From contig JAFTUB010000075.1 in assembly GCA_017466495.1 (NCBI GenBank), positions 1 through 8,235 of the forward strand: a DNA stretch of 8,235 bases, in the 5' to 3' direction. Both the position numbers and the translations under genes were made by a program. The DNA is from Clostridia bacterium. Lineage in GTDB: Bacteria; Bacillota; Clostridia; Oscillospirales; CAG-272. Each line of letters starts with the position of its first letter. The stretch's first letter is position 1. The notes under the pieces were generated by a model, which searched no databases, had not been told where the DNA came from, and saw only the letters and a program-made list of their open reading frames with translations. This document shows positions 1 to 6,330 of the stretch, piece by piece.

Positions 1-666
1 GCCGAAGAGCTGAAGCAGCTGCATCACAAAGGAGAGGATGCTGCTGGCACCGTAATAGATGGCGATGGCGACGATGACCTTGGCCTTTTTCACTAAGAGG
101 GAGGCCAGGGTGATGCACACCGACATGCTCAGTACCCCAAAGAGGCAGGTCAGCAGACCCAGCAGGATCAGCTCGGCGGCATAGAGGATGCTCCATGCCC
201 CAACGGTTTCCCACATGGCGGCGAGGGCTTCTCCGATCTCCCGGAAGAACTCGGGGGTGAAGACATACGGCCCAAAGCCGATGGCCAGCATCAGCAGGAT
301 GGAGGGAAACAGCACCGCAATGGTGGCGGCCAGCATAGAAGTGCCCGAGATGAGCTTGGAATTGAGCAGCTGGTGGCGGCCCACCGGCAGGGTGAAGGTG
401 AGATAACCCTCATCGGTGAAGAAATTGCGGTAGAAGCGGATGAAAACCAGAATGGAGGACAGAATGGCGAAGGCCGACATCCCGAAGATGGGGAGGGCGA
501 CCCCCATGCCCGCCATGGATGTGACAAAGAAGGGATAGTCTCTGTCCGAGAGAAGGATGGAGAGACACCCGCCTCCCGCACAGGCAAAGACCACGCAGGA
601 GAGGGCGGCGATCCACCAGTAGCGGAACATGGCCCGCATATCGTAACGAAGAAGCTTCTTCAGCAT
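1..666 (-). CDS. ABC-2 type transporter permease, N-terminal part (runs off the left edge)
   Basis: This is the membrane subunit of the ABC exporter whose ATPase lies directly upstream. The frame is open from the ATG at 664-666 to base 1 (222 residues, no stop in the window). Hydrophobic stretches lie at roughly residues 17-40, 48-78, 107-131, 158-182 and 183-219. Between the second and third is a cytoplasmic loop with the DEGYLTFTLPVGRHQLL motif (about 85-101), which I recognise from Firmicute ABC permeases paired with YtrB/BcrA-like ATPases; it probably touches the ATPase. The start overlaps the ATPase stop by 7 bp (ATGCTGA), and a strong AGGGAGGTG ribosome binding site sits inside the last ATPase codons, so translation is probably coupled. 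The substrate cannot be read from the sequence. The role as permease is secure from context and topology; the exact subfamily is not. Confidence 0.85.
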   Translation of the reverse strand, partial: MLKKLLRYDMRAMFRYWWIAALSCVVFACAGGGCLSILLSDRDYPFFVTSMAGMGVALPIFGMSAFAILSSILVFIRFYRNFFTDEGYLTFTLPVGRHQLLNSKLISGTSMLAATIAVLFPSILLMLAIGFGPYVFTPEFFREIGEALAAMWETVGAWSILYAAELILLGLLTCLFGVLSMSVCITLASLLVKKAKVIVAIAIYYGASSILSFVMQLLQLFG

Positions 667-1361
667 TTGAACACCTCCCTGAACAGTTCATCCAGCGAGC
701 GGCCGGATTCCAGCCGCGCCGCCTCGGCGCTGCCGGACCGAATAATATGGCCGCCGTAGCCAAGGAAGAAAAACTCATCCAGCACCGGCTCCACATCGGC
801 AATGAGGTGGGTGGTGATGATGATGGAGGCATCCTCGGCGTAGTTGCCCACGATGGTGCCGAGGATGTACTCTCGCGCGGCGGGGTCAACGCCGGCGATG
901 GGCTCATCCAGCAGATAGAGCCGCGCACGGCGGGACATGACCAGAATCAGCTGAACCTTTTCCTTGGTGCCCTTGGAGAGGGACTTGAGGTCAGCGGTGG
1001 GGTCGATACCCAGATCCCACAGCAGACTGCGGGCACGGGTGGCGTCGAAGTCGGCGTAAAAATCCGCGAAGAAGCGGATCAATCCCTCCACCTTCATGCC
1101 CGAGGAAAAATAGGTGCGCTCGGGCAGGTAAGAGACGATGGCGCAGCTTTCGGGGCCGACGGGATGCCCCCCCACCAGAATCTCGCCGCTGTTGGGCTGC
1201 AGAAGCCCCGCCACCAGCTTGATCAGGGTAGATTTGCCGCAGCCGTTGGGGCCCAGCAGACCCACAATCTTGCCCTCGGGAATTTCCAGGTTCAGGTGAT
1301 CCAGCACCGGGACGCCCCGGCGGTAGGACTTGCACAGATCACGGCAGACAAGTATGCTCAT
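660..1361 (-). CDS. ABC transporter ATP-binding protein (YtrB/BcrA-like)
   Basis: This cytoplasmic nucleotide-binding subunit hydrolyses ATP to drive the adjacent permease. All core motifs are present in 233 residues: Walker A GPNGCGKST (37-45), a YLPE stretch at 78-81 where many family members carry the Q-loop region, the variant signature LSKGT (128-132), Walker B LYLLDEP (148-154), D-loop GVD (157-159) and the switch histidine H185 in ITTH. The LSKGTKEK signature and YLPE are typical of the YtrB/BcrA group, which exports or confers tolerance to antimicrobial or cell-wall-active compounds in some relatives; that role is not shown here. The start is supported by GAGGAGGAAAG seven bases upstream and by a 4-bp ATGA overlap with the regulator gene. 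It is the middle gene of a regulator-ATPase-permease operon. Confidence 0.95.
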   Translation of the reverse strand: MSILVCRDLCKSYRRGVPVLDHLNLEIPEGKIVGLLGPNGCGKSTLIKLVAGLLQPNSGEILVGGHPVGPESCAIVSYLPERTYFSSGMKVEGLIRFFADFYADFDATRARSLLWDLGIDPTADLKSLSKGTKEKVQLILVMSRRARLYLLDEPIAGVDPAAREYILGTIVGNYAEDASIIITTHLIADVEPVLDEFFFLGYGGHIIRSGSAEAARLESGRSLDELFREVFKC

Positions 1362-1717
1362 AGGCTTTCCTCCTCGATCATGGCGATCGCCTGCTGTCCG
1401 GTGACGGACAGCTGTGTGATGTTTTCGATGAAGTCACGGACCAGCTGACGGGCAGCTTGCTCCCGACAGGCTTCGATTACCGCCCTGTCTTCGGTGACAA
1501 AGCGGCCAAGGGTCCCTCGGGGGACGATGAGTCCGTTTCCCTCCAGCTCGGTGAAGGCGTGCTGAACGGTGTTGGGATTTACCGCCGCCTCCATGGCCAG
1601 CTGTCGGACGCTGGGGATTTGCTCGCCCGGCTGATATTCACCGGTGAGCACCGATCGGGTAATGCGTTCGGCCAGCTGCACATACACCGGTCGGTCTGTG
1701 GAAAAATGCCATGCCAC
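1358..1717 (-). CDS. GntR-family transcriptional regulator, YtrA subfamily
   Basis: This is a DNA-binding regulator that probably represses its own operon. The protein is short (119 residues): an N-terminal winged helix-turn-helix (about 11-75), with PSVRQLA (35-41) and NPNTVQHAFTELEGNGLI (48-65) forming the GntR recognition region, then only about 44 residues of helical tail. That tail is too small for a FadR- or UbiC-type ligand domain, which is the hallmark of the YtrA subfamily. The start is GTG at 1715-1717, supported by AAAGGAGGT six bases upstream. Members of this subfamily usually head ABC transporter operons, as here, and respond to cell-wall or membrane stress in characterised cases. 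The effector is unknown. The 4-bp overlap with the ATPase implies coupled expression and autoregulation through the inverted repeat just upstream. Confidence 0.93.
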   Translation of the reverse strand: MAWHFSTDRPVYVQLAERITRSVLTGEYQPGEQIPSVRQLAMEAAVNPNTVQHAFTELEGNGLIVPRGTLGRFVTEDRAVIEACREQAARQLVRDFIENITQLSVTGQQAIAMIEEESL

Positions 1718-1731
1718 AGAACCACCTCCTT

Positions 1732-1761
1732 TTGTACTATTGTACCATCACACTAATACAA
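1732..1761 (-). promoter_or_regulatory. Probable operator and promoter of the GntR-ABC operon
   Basis: An imperfect inverted repeat (TTGTACTA at 1732-1739 and TAATACAA at 1754-1761; 7 of 8 positions match, 14-bp spacer) lies about 15 bp upstream of the regulator's GTG. On the minus strand the spacer carries an extended -10, TGGTACAAT, with TACAAT at 1739-1744. No good -35 is visible 16-18 bp upstream (only T-rich sequence), consistent with an extended -10 promoter. TTGTAC also recurs as a direct repeat (1732-1737 and 1740-1745). The symmetry and overlap with the -10 suggest that the GntR/YtrA protein binds here and shuts off its own operon. This is inferred from position and symmetry. Confidence 0.55.
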
Positions 1762-1779
1762 TAAAAAGGGGAAAAGCGG

Positions 1780-1801
1780 AATTTTTTGTGAATTTTTTGT
1801 A
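1780..1801. repeat. Two tandem copies of an 11-bp AT-rich unit
   Basis: AATTTTTTGTG (1780-1790) is followed at once by AATTTTTTGTA (1791-1801), identical except for the last base. The pair lies between the divergent GntR and oxidoreductase promoters. The roughly one-helical-turn period and T-tracts would favour intrinsic DNA bending. No gene is visible around it, and no function is assigned. Confidence 0.5.
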
Positions 1802-1888
1802 AAGACCGCGGCCTTTGGCGCGGGCAGTACGGGGAATGGGCGATTTGGACAAAGTTTTCTGCCTTTTGCCGGAATTGCCGCGAAGCCC

Positions 1889-1917
1889 TTGACAAGGCAT
1901 TTTTTTCATGATAAGAT
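1889..1917 (+). promoter_or_regulatory. Sigma-A promoter of the oxidoreductase gene
   Basis: A consensus -35 TTGACA (1889-1894) is followed after exactly 17 bp by a -10 TAAGAT (1912-1917). Transcription should start near 1924, giving a leader of about 48 nt before the ATG at 1972. No other convincing promoter is seen in the interval. Confidence 0.8.
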
Positions 1918-1925
1918 GAAACTGC

Positions 1926-1939
1926 GTGCAGGGATGCAC
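1926..1939. promoter_or_regulatory. Short inverted repeat at the predicted transcription start
   Basis: GTGCA (1926-1930) and TGCAC (1935-1939) form a perfect 5-bp inverted repeat around GGGA. It lies just downstream of the predicted +1 of the oxidoreductase promoter, where a repressor site would block transcription. No regulator gene sits next to this promoter except the divergent GntR gene, whose putative operator looks different. It is offered as a candidate operator only. Confidence 0.3.
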
Positions 1940-1971
1940 AGCCTATTTTAAGAGAAAATGGGGGACGAACC

Positions 1972-3210
1972 ATGGGAAAGATTAAGATCGGCGTTTTCGG
2001 TGCAGGCAGAGGAAAGACCATGATCAAACACATCCTGGGCAGCAGCGAAGCAGAACTGGTGGCGGTGTGCGACAAGTACGAGCCCCTTTTGGACGAATGC
2101 AAAAAGAGAGCACAGGATGCGGGCCTGGAGGGTCTGACCTGCTATACGGATTTTGAGAAATTTTTTGCCCATGACATGGATGCGGTGGTGCTGGCCAACT
2201 ATGCCAACGAGCACGCCCCCTATGCCATCCGTCTGCTGGACAGCGGCCGTCATGTCATGAGCGAATGCCGGACCTGCGCCACCATGACAGAGGCGGTTGA
2301 GCTGATCGAGGCGGTGGAACGCAGCGGGAAGATCTACAGCTATTCGGAGAATTACTGCTACACCCCTGTCCGTTGGGAGATGCGGGAGCGATTCCGCCGG
2401 GGGGATATCGGCGAGCTCATGTATGCCGAGGGCGAGTATATCCATGACTGCGCCTCCATCTGGCCCCAGATCACCTACGGCGAGCGGGATCATTGGCGCA
2501 ATCAGCTTTATTCCACCTTCTACTGCACCCACTCCATCGGCCCCATTCTGCACATGACGGGGCTTCGTCCGGTAAAGGTGGTGGGCGTGGAGACCCCCAA
2601 CCGTCCCTTCATGTGGAATCTCGGCCTGCCCGCCGGCTGTGCGGGAATGCTGATCCTCACCCTGGAGAACGGTGCCATCCTCAAGAGCCTTCACGGCTAC
2701 CTCAAGAGTGCCCGCCATTCCAACTTCGAGCTCTGCGGCGACCGCGGCGGCATGAAGGATATGGGCGGCGGCGAGCTGGCGGTTTATATCGAGGGCGAGA
2801 ACGAGAACTGCCGGGGCAAGCACGAAACCTACAAGCCCGATCCCGTGATCGCGGACAGCGTGGGAAGCGGCCACGGCGGCGGTGATTTCTACACCACCCA
2901 TTACTTCATCCGCTCGATTCTGGGGGATGAAGTGGCGCTGGAGCGCTCCATCGACGTGTATTCTGCGGTGGATATGTGCATCCCGGGCATCCTGGGCTAC
3001 CGTTCCATCGTGAACGGCGGCAGCGCGCTGGACATTCCCAACCTGCGCAATGTGGCAGAACGGGATGCATACCGGAATGACACCTTCTGCACCTATCCCC
3101 ACATTGCGGGGGATCAGTATGTACCCAACAATATTCACGGCATCGAGCGGATCCCCGACGAGATCTACGAAGAGGTCCGCCGCCGCTGGATCGCCGGCGA
3201 GCCCGGTTAA
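1972..3210 (+). CDS. Gfo/Idh/MocA-family oxidoreductase (GH109-like, atypical active site)
   Basis: The family binds NAD(P) and usually oxidises or epimerises sugars and cyclitols in the cytoplasm; some members are NAD-dependent glycosidases (GH109). The 412-residue protein has the length of the larger members. The N-terminal Rossmann fold (about 1-120) opens with IGVFGAGRGKT (glycines 10, 12, 14) and has D34 at the end of the second strand, an acidic position that usually favours NAD over NADP. The C-terminal domain (about 121-412) contains SENYCY (125-130), HWRNQLYSTFYCTHSIGP (174-191, H187) and GHGGGDFYTTHYFIRSI (300-316). The last two resemble GH109 motifs as I know them. Oddly, the usual catalytic EKP motif reads ECR (98-100), so the lysine is missing. 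The start is supported by GGGGGA six bases upstream. It is monocistronic, and the substrate is unknown. Confidence 0.88.
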   Translation: MGKIKIGVFGAGRGKTMIKHILGSSEAELVAVCDKYEPLLDECKKRAQDAGLEGLTCYTDFEKFFAHDMDAVVLANYANEHAPYAIRLLDSGRHVMSECRTCATMTEAVELIEAVERSGKIYSYSENYCYTPVRWEMRERFRRGDIGELMYAEGEYIHDCASIWPQITYGERDHWRNQLYSTFYCTHSIGPILHMTGLRPVKVVGVETPNRPFMWNLGLPAGCAGMLILTLENGAILKSLHGYLKSARHSNFELCGDRGGMKDMGGGELAVYIEGENENCRGKHETYKPDPVIADSVGSGHGGGDFYTTHYFIRSILGDEVALERSIDVYSAVDMCIPGILGYRSIVNGGSALDIPNLRNVAERDAYRNDTFCTYPHIAGDQYVPNNIHGIERIPDEIYEEVRRRWIAGEPG

Positions 3211-3221
3211 GCCGATTAACC

Positions 3222-3257
3222 AAAAAGGCACTGCCCCCGGGGCAGTGCCTTTTTTTA
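3222..3257. terminator. Bidirectional intrinsic terminator between convergent genes
   Basis: GGCACTGCCC (3227-3236) pairs perfectly with GGGCAGTGCC (3240-3249) around a 3-nt loop. Eight T's follow on the plus strand (3250-3257) and five A's precede it (3222-3226), giving a T-run on the minus strand. It lies 11 bp after the oxidoreductase stop and just beyond the end of the phosphatase gene, so it should stop transcription from both sides. Confidence 0.92.
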
Positions 3258-3262
3258 TGGGA

Positions 3263-3973
3263 TCAGAAGAGGAGTCTGTTCTGATAATTGGTGGGAATGT
3301 CGGCGGTGACGAGGTGGGAGTCATTTGAGTGCTGCAAAACGCGGGGGATAATCAGTGCCTCGCTGTCCCGGAATTCGATGACGGTGATGTTGCTGTGGCT
3401 CATCTCGAAGTGGGTGCAGAACATGGGGTAGGGAATGTCCAGCAGGCAGCTGAGAAAAGCCGCGCCGAAGCCCTCGTGGGCGAACAGCGCCACCCGCTCG
3501 TAGCGGGGAGATTCGGCAAGGTAGCCCCCCTGCTCGGGGTCATGTCGGTAGCCCAGGTTCAGCATGAAGGCATCGGTCTCCCGCTGAATCCGCCCGATGC
3601 CGGGAGCGTACTTTTCCAGGTCGGGATGGGTGTACCATTTGTCCCCCAGCCGCTTTACCTCGGGGGAGACCAGCAGACGGCGGGGTTCCTCCCGGCGGAA
3701 GAGCCATGCCCGCTTGCCGTTTTGATCATAATAGGACAGCTCATTGTGTGCGTGTGTCTCGTGACACCAGTCCAACGCCTCAATCTCAAGACCGAGGGCG
3801 CGTGCCGTCGGCTCGGCGGTCATCATTGCCCGGGTGGAGGTGGAGGAGAAGATCTTCTCGGGGGCGCAGACCCGCATCCGTGCCACCAGGGCTTCGGCCT
3901 GTCTGTGGCCCAGCTCGGTGAGGCTGTCGGGTTTGTAAATGGGGTCGCCGTGGCGGACGTAAAACAGCAGCAT
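3263..3973 (-). CDS. Histidine phosphatase family protein (phosphoglycerate mutase-like)
   Basis: The family hydrolyses or transfers phosphate through a phosphohistidine intermediate. The RHG motif is intact (R7-H8-G9 in YVRHGDP), with H8 the expected nucleophile. The later conserved residues can be placed: R48 in SSTSTRAMMTAEP, an acidic candidate E72 in HET (71-73), and the second catalytic histidine H166 in LFAHEGFG. The 236-residue protein carries a long charged insertion (about 75-160) between these elements that probably forms the substrate-specific cap. The start at 3971-3973 has GAGG eight bases upstream. It has its own consensus promoter and is convergent with the oxidoreductase gene, so it looks monocistronic. 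Whether it acts on a sugar phosphate, nucleotide or phosphoprotein cannot be told. Confidence 0.9.
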   Translation of the reverse strand: MLLFYVRHGDPIYKPDSLTELGHRQAEALVARMRVCAPEKIFSSTSTRAMMTAEPTARALGLEIEALDWCHETHAHNELSYYDQNGKRAWLFRREEPRRLLVSPEVKRLGDKWYTHPDLEKYAPGIGRIQRETDAFMLNLGYRHDPEQGGYLAESPRYERVALFAHEGFGAAFLSCLLDIPYPMFCTHFEMSHSNITVIEFRDSEALIIPRVLQHSNDSHLVTADIPTNYQNRLLF

Positions 3974-3991
3974 GGCATAATCCTCGCAAAT

Positions 3992-4025
3992 AAAAATTGG
4001 TGAGCGGAAATCTTTCCGCTCACCA
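3992..4025 (-). terminator. Intrinsic terminator of the YitT-M20 transcript, overlapping the next promoter
   Basis: TGGTGAGCGGAAA (3998-4010) and TTTCCGCTCACCA (4013-4025) form a perfect 13-bp inverted repeat around TC; a real RNA hairpin would open the innermost A-T pairs to make the loop. On the minus strand it is followed by one A and then five T's (complement of 3992-3996). It lies 36 bp after the M20 stop codon. Its outermost base is shared with the phosphatase -10 box, so the hairpin lies across that gene's transcription start. Confidence 0.75.
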
Positions 4026-4053
4026 TTATATCACCGATTTGCTCGGTTTTCAA
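4025..4053 (-). promoter_or_regulatory. Sigma-A promoter of the histidine phosphatase gene
   Basis: On the minus strand TTGAAA (-35, 4048-4053) and TATAAT (-10, 4025-4030) are separated by exactly 17 bp. The spacer holds a 5-bp inverted repeat, ACCGA (4033-4037) and TCGGT (4043-4047), which could be a regulator site. Transcription should begin near 4018, inside the terminator hairpin of the upstream gene, leaving a leader of about 45 nt. Confidence 0.85.
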
Positions 4054-4061
4054 GCTTTTTT

Positions 4062-5393
4062 TCAGCCCAGGCGAATTTTCGCAGAGCCATCGGCGCAGTA
4101 TTCGATGCGGTCGCCCTCGGCGCAGAGGCTGTCCATGAAGGCGAGATAGTCGTCCTTCCTGAAGGGGGGCACGTAGCTGTCGATGATCTGCTTTGCCCGC
4201 TCTCCGCCGTTCCCCAGCAGAAGAAGGAGCATCCCCAGCTGCAGCTTGGCACTGCCCACACAGGCGGCCACGGGGTCAGTGATCTGATAATTGCTGCCGT
4301 GGGACTTGCCCTCTGCGCCTGCGGCGTAGGGGTGCACCACCGGCATGACGCAGCTCAGATCGCCCATGTCAGTGCTGCCCGAGCCGATGCTCTCGATCAT
4401 CTCAAAGGGATATTCGGGGACGGTCAGTGCGGCGGCCTCGGCGGTGAGCTCCCGCAGCTGCTGATCGTTGATCAGGGGCGCGTAGCCGGGGTTATCGATG
4501 ATCTCCACGTTGGTGTCCAGGGAGAGGGCCGAGCCGCACAGGGCCTGGTTGACCTTGCGGTTGGCGGCGCAGATGGCGTCGAAGGTCCTGCCCCGGATAT
4601 AGCTTTCCAGCACGGTGAACTCGGGGATGGCATTTACCATTGCCCCGCCGTGGGTGATGATGGGATGAACCCGGATGATATCGCTTTCTTTGAAGGTTTC
4701 CCGGATGGCGTTGACGGCGTTCAGACCGCAGGTGGCGGCGTAAAGGGCGTTTCTGCCCTGCCAGGGTGCGCCTCCCGCATGGGCGGCGGTGCCCTTGTAG
4801 ACCACGCGCTTGGCCAGGCAGCCAACCGAGCCCTGCTTCACCGCAAAGGCGGAGGAGGTGTGCACCATGAAGGCCATGTCCACATCGTCAAAATAGCCCC
4901 GGGCGAGGAACTCGCCTTTTCCGCCGAAGTAACGGATTTTGCCCGCCCGCTTCAGCTCGGTGCGGAACTCGATCTCCAGCAGCTCCTCGGCAGGAACGGC
5001 GCAAAGCTTGATCCTTCCGCAAAGCCGATCAAGAATGCCGGGTTCCTTCAAGGCTGCGGCAATGCCGGCCAGGGCGGCGCACTGGGCGTTGTGGCCGCAG
5101 GAATGGACAGCTCCCGTTTCGGGATCAGCCTCGGGGTGGGCGGGACAGATCACCGAGTCAAGCTCGGCCAGAATCAGCACGCAAGGACCGGGACGGCCGG
5201 TGTCCAGGGTGGTGTAAAAGCCGGTGATCCCCTCGGCCATGGTCAGTTCATAGCCCAGATCCCGGAAGATCTGCGCCATATACGCGGAGGTCTTGACCTC
5301 CTTGTAGCCGGTCTCGGGGTTCTGCCAGATGTATCGCTCGGTATCCAGCATCAGCTGCGTATGTTTTTCTGCGGCGGCGATGAACTCCTTCAT
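4062..5393 (-). CDS. M20-family amidohydrolase / metallopeptidase (M20D-like)
   Basis: This cytoplasmic di-metal hydrolase cleaves N-acyl amino acids, aminobenzoyl-amino acids or small peptides; the actual substrate is not evident. Its 443 residues follow the family plan: a catalytic domain (about 1-185), an inserted dimerisation domain (about 188-300) and return of the catalytic domain. Likely metal ligands and catalytic residues are D79 (AELDS), C99 and H101 in HSCGHNAQ, E136 and E137 in PAEE, H178 in VHTS and H365 in KSHGSNYQ. HSCGHNAQ replaces the more usual HACGHDAH, a variant I associate with a clostridial subgroup. The ATG has AAAGGAG six bases upstream. It starts 31 bp after the YitT gene with no promoter between, so they are probably cotranscribed. 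Confidence 0.93.
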   Translation of the reverse strand: MKEFIAAAEKHTQLMLDTERYIWQNPETGYKEVKTSAYMAQIFRDLGYELTMAEGITGFYTTLDTGRPGPCVLILAELDSVICPAHPEADPETGAVHSCGHNAQCAALAGIAAALKEPGILDRLCGRIKLCAVPAEELLEIEFRTELKRAGKIRYFGGKGEFLARGYFDDVDMAFMVHTSSAFAVKQGSVGCLAKRVVYKGTAAHAGGAPWQGRNALYAATCGLNAVNAIRETFKESDIIRVHPIITHGGAMVNAIPEFTVLESYIRGRTFDAICAANRKVNQALCGSALSLDTNVEIIDNPGYAPLINDQQLRELTAEAAALTVPEYPFEMIESIGSGSTDMGDLSCVMPVVHPYAAGAEGKSHGSNYQITDPVAACVGSAKLQLGMLLLLLGNGGERAKQIIDSYVPPFRKDDYLAFMDSLCAEGDRIEYCADGSAKIRLG

Positions 5394-5424
5394 GGAAAAC
5401 TCCTTTCGGTTGGGGCTGGCGCGA

Positions 5425-6273
5425 TCACACGCCCCGGAAACCTCGGCCGATGATCTCGCTGCTGGTGGTAATGATGATAAAGGAATGGGGATCCAGCTCT
5501 CTGACGCGATTGCGGAGACGGATGGCCTCCATGCGGCGGCAGACGGTGTGGATCATACTCTTTTCTTCACCGGTGAACTCCCCCACCACCGTGTTGACGG
5601 TTACGCCGTGGTGAAGGGTGCCCATGATGTACTCCGAAATCTCCTTGCGCTTGGTGGTGATCACGATGAAGTACTTGCAGGTGTTGAAGCTCTCGATGAC
5701 CCCGTCCACAATGAAGGCCTTGGCAAACAGGCCCATGAACGAGAAGAGACCGATGCGTATGTCAAAGACGATGAAGGAGGTAGCGGCCACCAGAAAGTCC
5801 ACCACAAGAAGGGCCTTGCCCACGTCCAGGGAGGTGAACTTCTTGAGGATCAGGGCCGCAATGTCGGTGCCGCCCGAGGATGCTCCGTTGTTGAAGATCA
5901 TGGCGGAGCCGATGGCGGTAAGCAGCATGGCATAGGCCAGCTCCAGGAAGGGCTGGTCAGTCAGGGGCGCCGAGAGCGGGAAGAACAGCTCAAACAGGTA
6001 GGTCAGTGCAGAGTAGAACATACTGCAGTAGACGGTTTTGGCGCCGGTCTGGCGGCCAAGGAAAAGGAAGCCCAGCAAAAGCAGGCCGATGTTGAGGATC
6101 CAAATCCATGCTGCAGGTGAAATGGGGGTGATCTTACCCAACACAGTTCCCATACCGCTCACGCCCCCCGTTGTGAAGCCGTTGGGAATTTTGAAGAAGT
6201 AGACCCCCACTGCCAGAAGAAGGCAACCCGCGTTCATCATCAGAAACTCCAAAAATTTGTTCTGTTTTTTCAC
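5425..6273 (-). CDS. YitT family membrane protein (DUF161 + DUF2179)
   Basis: This inner-membrane protein belongs to a family of unknown transport or regulatory function. Numbering from the GTG at 6271-6273 (282 residues), hydrophobic segments lie at about 10-28, 55-73, 79-98, 110-127, 154-170 and 177-193, with the conserved loops PNGFTTGGVSGMG (30-42) and NNGASSGGTD (128-137). The C-terminal soluble DUF2179 domain (about 200-282) starts at KYFIVITTKRKEISEYI. I chose the GTG because GGAG lies eight bases upstream. The frame can extend to a TTG at 6295-6297 (290 residues), but that codon has no ribosome binding site and would add a polar MGWIGVFT before the usual KKQNKF start. It is followed by the M20 gene in a probable two-gene operon. 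Confidence 0.9.
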   Translation of the reverse strand: MKKQNKFLEFLMMNAGCLLLAVGVYFFKIPNGFTTGGVSGMGTVLGKITPISPAAWIWILNIGLLLLGFLFLGRQTGAKTVYCSMFYSALTYLFELFFPLSAPLTDQPFLELAYAMLLTAIGSAMIFNNGASSGGTDIAALILKKFTSLDVGKALLVVDFLVAATSFIVFDIRIGLFSFMGLFAKAFIVDGVIESFNTCKYFIVITTKRKEISEYIMGTLHHGVTVNTVVGEFTGEEKSMIHTVCRRMEAIRLRNRVRELDPHSFIIITTSSEIIGRGFRGV

Positions 6274-6330
6274 GGTGAATACTCCAATCCATCCCAAAGG
6301 ATGCAGTTTTTGAGGGGCGAATGGATAAAT

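Noticed and set aside
747..1448. A 233-codon plus-strand open frame opposite the ATPase
   Set aside because: The minus strand encodes all ABC ATPase motifs; the plus frame has no domain and spans the end of the regulator gene.
1804..1820. GC-rich imperfect hairpin (CCGC-G-GCC-TTT-GGC-GCGG) in the divergent intergenic region
   Set aside because: It has a bulge and no T-run on either strand. No gene ends nearby, so it is not a terminator, and I found no other role for it.
1748..1939. Small minus-strand open frames in the divergent intergenic region
   Set aside because: They overlap the GntR operator and the oxidoreductase promoter, lack a ribosome binding site, and have low-complexity sequence; the region reads as regulatory.
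1948..3324. A 458-codon open frame on the minus strand opposite the oxidoreductase gene
   Set aside because: It is the antisense shadow of a clear Gfo/Idh/MocA gene in GC-rich DNA. It has no recognisable domains and it crosses the promoter leader and the terminator.
4299..5453. A 384-codon plus-strand open frame opposite the M20 gene
   Set aside because: It is an antisense shadow: the minus strand carries intact metallopeptidase motifs with a ribosome binding site.
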